A stretch of 64,000 bases of DNA from Anniella stebbinsi (taxonomy: Eukaryota; Chordata; Lepidosauria; Squamata; Anniellidae): assembly GCA_029215795.1 (NCBI GenBank), contig JARDYH010000002.1:299553973-299617972 (forward strand). Reading direction: 5' to 3'. Shown piece by piece: positions 51,901-60,900 of this stretch; within the stretch, counting starts at the first letter, position 1; every line of letters begins with the position of its first letter. A program made the translations under genes and the position numbers. The notes under the pieces were generated by a model, which had not been told where the DNA came from, made no database searches, and was given only the letters and a program-made list of their open reading frames with translations.

Positions 51901-54900
51901 TAGTGCTCTGCATGAACCATTGTTGGATATGTAGCAACTGTTTTAGGATGCCTCTACAAGAGAGGTTTAAAGCTCTTTCAAGGCGCTTAAAAAAATTTAC
52001 CTCTACAAGAACGAAGCGCAAATCGGGCGTAGAGGCGCATTATCTCTCCGATTATGCTCATTATTGAATGCGCGTTAAATAACGAGTTTTATTTTGCTCT
52101 GGCCGTTAAAGCGCATTTTGACTATGTGAACAAGCGCTTATGCGCATTAACTACTTGTAAAGCGCATTTTGGTCATCCGTTAATGCGTTTCGCCACCTCT
52201 CACCGCCTCTCGTGCAGAGGTATTAGGTGTAAATGCGCTTCAGCAATTATGCGCATAATCGCCTAACCGGGCGCAAAAGCGAATCCTTGTAGAGGGGACC
52301 TTACATAGTATTATTCTGTATTTTGCAGAGGCTGTATAAGGAGCATGGAGAGAACATAAAGCATCATTACACTCAAACAGCAGAACTTCCTGAGATCTTT
52401 CAAGCTAAACAAAATGCTCTGAATATCAGTGAGGTAAGATTTTTTTTCCAGATTATATCTTACAGGGACATCATTCACGTCAAGAACATATTGGTTATGC
52501 GGTCTTCTTTACATTTGCCATAGCTACGACTGATTTTTAAAAATTGGATTTTTATCACCCTTTATCTTTAGAATGTCCCTATTGATCTGCTTAAACTTAC
52601 CTGAACCCTATGCCTGTGTACCTTGTCCCATCCTTTACTTTCAGAAATGACAGCACAGGTTTGTATTGATGGCCTCTGTAGCTTTGACAAAAAGCCTAAC
52701 ACATTGCTATGGAAGAGCTGGAGAGTGAGGGCTAAACTAAATTAGCAGTTTTGTGATTTTCTTCCAGGCCTCTAAATGGGTGGCAGCAGTAAAATCTGCA
52801 ACCATACTGGAGGGGAAGGTTAACCATTAGCAGTAGTGGTGATAGATTTTTTTATTTTACCTGGTGGCAGTAGCAACAGGAGACATCCTTTCTGGTGGCC
52901 ACCATTTTCTTAACTTTAGAATGCCCTGGATGCAGTTTCATTCTGGGACATTGGGGTGGGGGACAGGAATGGCAGATGACATAAAAAATAGTGGCCCCAC
53001 TGGCAGCTGCCGTTTTCTTTTTGTGGTTGGCCACCTTACCCCACCCACCCCTGCAACACACACAATGCCCTGGAACGATGCTTTATCTGGGGCATTTTGG
53101 AACATGACCACCAGGCTACCATAAAGGGGGCTGCCTTACTGCTGCCACTGCTAAAAGTAAGTCCCACCCTGTCCCCCATTTTCCTGCTTGCAAATAGCTA
53201 AGGGGTCACTGCTTGGTGTGTTGTACCCTGAAAGCTACCATTAAATACACTGGATTATGTACAGACTAAATTAGATGAACTTGAATTAGCAAAGTCCACT
53301 GATTTAAAGTCAGGTCATTTATCCCATTGATTTCAATAGGTGCTAAGTTCAAGAGTCAGGATCCAACCCACTGTCAGCAATGAAGTGCAGCATCAGATGA
53401 GACCACTGACCTTAAAGTGGTATGAGATTTGCCTAAAGCTGCACCATCCATAACTAGAAAGAAGGGAATGAATACAGCTTTTGTTCTAGGCATATGTTCA
53501 TGCATGTGATTTGGGAAAGAGCCCCAGAAGTCAATAAATGCATGTTGGTCTTGTGTACTATTTCCAAACAGACCCGCTACAAGGAATCTTGGAGCAAGAT
53601 GCGAGATGGTGGTTATAAACTGAAACTGGATGCCATTCCTTTCCAGACTGCAAAGGCTTCCAGTGAAATTATAAGTGATGTAAGTTGATTTAATAGCAAT
53701 AGGGTCTGATATAAAATGGGAGATCTTAGCAAAAGCATCTTTCTCAGGACAATTTGCTAGGACCTGGGAAAGGGGAGGCAGAAAGGAAGCAAACATTTGA
53801 GCAGGAAATGTGAAGAGCTCCAGATGATCTCTACAAATTATGTGACTGAATTAAATAGCAGATGAAATTCTTTGCAAGTAAGTGCATCCCGATGTGCTTT
53901 GGGATACATAATCATCACTTCATATGTAACTTTTGGATTCTGAATTGGCTATAATTAAATAGGAAAGAAATCTTCAGCATTAGATGAGAACATCAACCTA
54001 GAGCTCAGTGGCATGATAAAAACAAACAGAACATTAGCAAAGATTCTGAACACAATTGAAAATGAAGCAGCTAATATCCTGCCTTTCTCCAGCAAAAGGG
54101 CATTTTTTGCTATCATGCTTTGAAATAATCTTGTTCCTTCTATCAGAAGTAAAATAAAAGAACCCCATTGCTTATTAGAATAACTTTTTCCCTTATGGCC
54201 CATAGAACTCTTTGATTTTATTAAATGAGTGAGGGCTTCTTCACATGGGCAAAATAAAGCATGCTCATGGCTGGCCACTCTGGGAAGTTTGTGGGTCCTT
54301 TTGATGATGTCAGCATTAGCTAGGACGTCTCCTGTGGCTCTTCCCACCCCACCCCCCCGGTCCCTTATAAAATAGACCATAGAAAACGTGGAATAAACCC
54401 TAATGGTGCGAAATCAGCAGTGTGCAAAGCTGGGGTTGTGCTATGAACTTGCCAAGGAAGGACTTTCCATGTCTGTGATCAAGGGAGAAGAGGGCAAAAT
54501 GCCTCCCTGCAACAAAGGGAGGAAGATCTGATCCCCCACGAGCACCCCTTTAAATTCAGTGGGGCTTACTCCCAAATTAGTATGCTGAGAGTCTTATGTC
54601 TACTCAGAAGTAAGTCCTATTGTGTTCAATGGGGCTTACTCCCAAGTAAGTGTGCTGGAGGGGTTTACATCTACTCAGAAATAAATCCCACTTGTTCAGT
54701 GGGGCTTACTTACATCTACTCAGAAGTAAGTCCTGGCTTTCCTGGGGGCTGCGAGGAAATAGTACAGCACAAGTTAACTTAAGAAAACAACACTTCTCCT
54801 CCCTTCCTTTGCACACATGTCAGGGAGGGAGAGAGCTGCTCCCTCAATTCAAACCTTTAAAGGAGCCTGCAAGATCTTCTGCCTTGTCATCCATCTTCTT

Positions 54901-57900
54901 TGGTGTAATCAGCTCATATCAATCGCACCAAAAACCAGGAAACACAACAGCCCTGGGTAAACAACCTGGCTTCCCTTAGTGTAGAGATGCTCAATGAAAT
55001 GACTGCTACTAATTACTTAATATTAAAATATATCAAACTTACAGTAACAAAAAAGAAAAGACAGTCAGGGCTTTTGGTAAGCACAGGAAGGAAGGTAAGC
55101 ATGAAGACAGGAAGGTTTGTTTTAGTGCACTCTGCCAGAAATAATATCCATCAGTCATGTGAGATGACCCATCATAATATGATAGGAAATCTATTTATTT
55201 ATTTATTTCTATACTGACCAATAGCTGAAGCTCTCTGGGCAGTTCACAACAATTAAAGCCACAAAATACAGCACAAATTACAATATAAAATGTAAAAATT
55301 TAAAACTATAGTATAAAAGTACAAAGCGTAGCAGCAATGCACAGATTTACAATACAGGAACAGATTTAAAACAACAGAGCTAAAAAACTGAAATGCCTGG
55401 GAAATTTTTTAAAAAGTCTTTGCCTCGTGCCCAAAACAGCACAACATAAGCAGCAGTGAGCCTCTCTGGGAAGCTTATAAAACATGAAACCATTAAACAG
55501 TGTGAGTTCTCTTAACATTTCTTGTGCAGATCCGTCTAAAACAATGACCTTCTCTACATTAAGCAAAAATCAAGCACTCTTACTGGGCTTTGGTCTTCCA
55601 GAGTCTTTCAAAGTTTATGATGGGCTCCTTTAGACAAATATGTGATTTGGAATTGAAAACTTCCTTTCTCGGCAATGCTCTATTTGTTCAATGATACAGT
55701 GGCATCTAGTGGCTGCCAATATGCCGCATTAATTTTTATTTCAGCTTTTTGAAAGTGGGAGAAAGGGGAGAAAGTGCAGGAGACATCCTGGAGGTTGATG
55801 ATGTCGCGTAAAGAACCCACACACCTTCATGAGTGACCAATCATGAGTGTGCAATAAATCACTCATATAGAGAAACTCTATGTCTTGGTAAAATAAACCC
55901 ACAATCTACCTCTAACAGAATATCCTTATTTTAATGCTGGATTTTGTCCTGTGGGAAAGTGGCCATTTGATATCTTTATTTAAAATATTCATTTTCTGAG
56001 AAGGCAACAAAACATAATGCATTATGTTCTGTGCCCTGCTTGAAGGCCAGCAAGTGCCCTGGTAAATGCTCAGATAGTCCCAGGTGTCACGACGAGAGAA
56101 ACCAGGCCAGTTCAAGGTCATTTGTCCAGATGGGGAGCTGAGGGTCTAGGAATCTGCAAAGGTCCAGAATAGCAAGGCAAAACAAGGGGGTTGAGGTACT
56201 GTTGTTTGCAGCAGAGCTCTCACTTCGGCTGTGCTGATTTGTAACTGGTCCTTAATCACCACACCTGGCTAATTAGGTCAGTGTGTTGCTTTTAAGGGAG
56301 GCCCCACAGCATGGCTTCCTTTTGCTCTTTTGCTACTCGTATCTGAGCCTACGCCATTCAGAGGGATGAACGATCTCAGGAATGTCACTGGAAAGGTCAG
56401 GTTGCTCTTCTAATGGTTCCAGGGGAGGGCAGTCAGCTGAAGCGTCTAGTTCTTCACCTGGCTCTGGCTGGGGCCTGTTGTGCTGGCACTCCCCATCTCT
56501 TCTTCATCAAATGAATCCTCCTCCAGGTAAGGCATGATAGTCTATATATTTCCTTCCTTCTCATGTCCTTGTTTTGTTTTATTTTCTTCCTCAGTACAAG
56601 TACAAGGAGGCATTTGAGAAAGCGAAAGGGCAGATGATTGGCTCCTGCGGCTTGGAAGATATAAATATTTCTCACTCATTGCATGCAGCTTTGCTACAGA
56701 GTGATGTAAGTAGCACAAGGAATGAGAGATGAGCATTGCCCTGTTCTGGTGTTGAACCATTGCAATCCATGGAAGGGAGGCAAAGATGCTTGCTCTTGGT
56801 CCACCCTCTCCATTCCTGACCTCCTTGTGTTGATCAGAGTTCCTGATTGTGTAGAACATTGTAACCACTTCCAGCGGAACACTGTTACAGTTCCTCTTTG
56901 ACAATCCCCATCAACATGGGTCGGGTCAAGGGGCGAGGCCAGAGTGTTTCCTCCATAAGTTAGAATCGTTGACTTGTTGAAGAGGGCTCATGTCCTGACA
57001 GATTTCTACTAATAGTGTTTATCTGGAAAAAGGAACTTTGCTAGATTCTTTGAATGATTAATACAATCATGGAATTTGATTGTACATAGTCACCTCAGTG
57101 TAGTGGTTCCTTGTGGCTTTAAGAACATAAGAAGAACACTACTGGTTCAGACCAAAGGGATATTGCCCAATATCCTGTTTCTTATAGTGACCAAACAGAT
57201 GCCTCTTGGGAAGCCCACAAGCTGGACATGAAGACAATAGTGCTCTCCTGCTCTTGCTCCCCAGCAGCTGGTATAAAGAAGCACACTGTCTCTGATATTG
57301 GAGGTAGCATATAGCCATCATGACTAGTAGCCACTGATAACCTTCTCCATGCATTTGTCTAATTGCCTTTTAAAGCTATCCAAATTGGTGGCTCATCAGA
57401 TCTTGTGGTCATTGGGTCTGGGAGCTGTACTACATATTAGGGTATCCCCACTCACTTCAATAGAAGAAGCAACGCTGTGATGACAAACTGTGAACTTAAT
57501 GAACAAAGCAGATCACAAAGCTATGGATCAAGATTATTAATAAGAATTTCAGAATCAAGCGCTTGTTTAAAGAGAAAGATATTAAATTGCTGGTGGAACA
57601 CAGATAAAGAGGAAGATGACCTAATCTTTTGGGACTTGGAATTCCACATATGGGGAGCTGTCACTGAGAAAGCCCTCTTGCAGGTTGCCACCAACCAGGT
57701 CTCTGAAGGCAAGGGCACACACAAGTTTATCTTAAAAGATGGACAGGTTCACAACATTCCAATCATAACAGTGGTTATAGGTGTTGGGGAGCAACCAGAA
57801 GGTCTGCATTCCTTTGGCCTTCTCTGTCTTGAATTCTCACCTCTTTCACTTGTAGGGTCTATTATAGTGCAGCATTACACCTGCACTGATGTTAATGTTA

Positions 57901-60900
57901 ATCACAGTAGACAGTTAACTATTTTTTTTCAACCAGGATTAGGAGCAGATTTGCAAATGGTGATGTGAAGTAACCATGGTTAGTGTTAGCACTGGTGTTG
58001 ACATAACACTGCACCAGTGTTAACCCTGAATATGAAAGGGAGGGGGATGCAAGAGTAATGTGGAGGAGAGAGAAGTAGGGAGGAAAACAGGAAGTGCAAG
58101 CCTGTGAGGCACTTCTGTTTTCCTAACCATGGTTATGCTTAGGAAATGTCAGTGGCCATTATCATTGAGGAACAATTCTGAAATGATTAAGAAGGCTTAT
58201 AAAACATAGTCTAAACACTTACAGTAAACATTTGAACTGCATCACTGTTACCATCCAGAGGTCCAAATAATGTGTACACTGTAAAATAAGGCTGCCTTTA
58301 TTCTGCATGCTGTTCTGTTTAAGTGCATAGTCATTACATTTATGATTCACTCTATAACAAATATTCTTAGAGTGAGAAATAATATAAACAATTAAAACAT
58401 AAATCAAAAGTTGCATGCTGAATAAATTCAGGAGAATGTAAAGTGATTTCTTCTATGTTTTGTGCAAGCCATAACCCCAAAATAACAGTATTTTTTTTTA
58501 TTTCCTTCATAGGTGAATTACAGGAAAGATTTTGATAATCAGAAGAGCCAGTTCCACCTACCGTTAGACATGGTGAATTTAGTACACGCCAGAAAAGCTC
58601 AGTCTTTGGTCAGTGATCAGGAATACAGGCAACTCCTACATGATTATACTTCTCTGTCTGAAGATGTTAGGCTGCAGTGTGCCAAGAAAGCTTATAAACT
58701 ACAGAGTGAGGTAAATGAAGTTCTCCATACAACTTTTTACATATTGGAGTGAGTTTGTGATGTAAGTCAAACACTGCAGGGATTAATTTGAACAATCAGC
58801 TGCTCTTGATTTGTTTGCTTTGTAATTATCTGTCAGTCTGTCTGTCTAATCTGTATATTTGCTTAGTATTCAGAAAAAGCTTTTGCTCAAGGATTTGCCT
58901 TTAATTGTCTTTCCATTTGAAATTTGTTTTTTTTTGGGGGGGCGGAAATCAGAGATAATCCATAGTCTTCTTATGGTTTATTTACATTAGAATTGTCTAT
59001 TTGTTAGATAGATAATAGGTGTGTGTGAGAGAAATTGGACAGGGGGAGGGAATGTTTTGTCTTTGCATGAACACAAAACATGCAAATATAATTCCAATAT
59101 GGTTGAACGATACAAAAATCTTATATAGCAGATGTTACTTCTAACAAATGCATTTAGATTACTATACCGCCTCTCACATTCTATGCTGTAAATTACTTTT
59201 GATTGGTTTCCCGTAGAATTTATACAGGTCTGACTTGAACTTTATGAGAGGAGTTGGCTGTATTGTACCAGGGGCCTTAGAGATTGAAGCAAAGAAGAAA
59301 GCTTCTGAACTCATCAGCGAGGTAACAAAAGAGGGTTTTGATTTCTCCACTACAAACAAGGATTTGCCAGATGTCTCTGTAAAACTGGGCTGGCAAAGTA
59401 ACTCCCTGGATTAAGGGTGGGCTCCCTTCCCCACCCTCCCTCTTTATTTGATCACTCAATTCATGTCCTGGGTGAACTGAATAGAGTTCAAGGTTTTGCA
59501 GACCTTGCTAACTACTTTCACAAACTTTCTGTTCTGTAATCAGGATCCAAGTGATTGGTACATTAGGGCGATCCTTTATAGAAGGAAATGTTCCTTTCCA
59601 GATGAAAGGGAGCCTGTGTTCTGTTATTAGATATTGAATTGCATTTGTCAAAAACCCAAGTGGCTCTACATAAGTGGCCTGGGGAGAGAACGTCTCCTCA
59701 CTATCTCTGCTTCCCCCCTCTCTCCTCTTTTTCACAATCTCTCACATTTTTCTCCTGAGCAAAAGGATGGGTCCTGAAATAAGGCAAAGTTTTATTCACA
59801 CGACAGCCCCATTCCTGTATAAAATATGGTGTCAATTTTTTACACTAAAAGGCATGTGCAGATGAGCTTTATCTCCCTTTGCTCCAATGCTTCAGGCTCT
59901 TTCCTCCCAGTCTGCCTCTGATATTGAAAGTATGCCAGCCTGGGGGAGGGAATGCTTTAAGAAGCAGAGGTAAGGCTCAGGAGGGGGGAAGAGGTCTGAG
60001 CCCCTTTTGGGGACATACCCCGTTTTATACATGATCTCAACATGTGAATAAACTTGCAATTCTAGTCATATCCAGTTTGACCCTGAGTTTGGATGTTGCC
60101 AGACAATACTTTTACTGTGCAATCACACTGCTTTATTCACAGAGGTTCCAGGTGATTTGTCTTCACTCTTAATCCTCCCATTTTTTCCCTTCACTTTTTT
60201 TCTCTTACTGCAAAAAAATCTGTTGAGGAAGACAAGACAGAATTGCTGTACAATGCTTTCTGATAGCATTACAACCCCTCTGCCTGGAAACACCCTTTGT
60301 CTGCAAATTTCCAGTGTTCAAAGATATCTTTTTGTTTCCACCACGCACCTTTTTTATTTTCACTTGCTAATACACATCATATCCACATAAATAAGAATAC
60401 ACAGATGGAAGATTTACATCCTGTTTTTGTTGATGTGGCAACCTCTGCCTATACAAAGTGCATCGTTTTGCATACCACTGAAGAGCAAAAGGCCCACTGG
60501 TTTTAAATGAGCTATGCTGTACCTCGGGTCAGTTTTTTCAAGTTCTCCTGATGGCTTTTCTGTACATCAACAACCTGTCTCATTCATGTGGTTTAAAATG
60601 AGTTGTGGACTCAATGCATCTAAAGTCTAAAAAATATGAACTCAAGCCAATAGTTAGCTATATATTTCATAAATTTATAACTCAAGCCAATAGTTAGCTA
60701 TATATTTCATCAATTTATTTATGTGGTATTCTGTAATTGTGGAGCAGCAATCAATAATGATTCTGTTGATGATTTCATAATCCAAACTGAGTACAGAAAT
60801 GGCATCATGAAGACCGTTGAACATGGTCCGTCTTCTAAATCATGAACATGCATAGGAAGATACAGAAAAGAAATGTCTTCTGTATATAAAACTTAAACTA

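Noticed and set aside
57477..57968. 163-codon plus-strand open frame
   Set aside because: It contains wording typical of reptile LINE 3' regions and no recognisable protein domain. It lies in intron 29 without matching splice logic.
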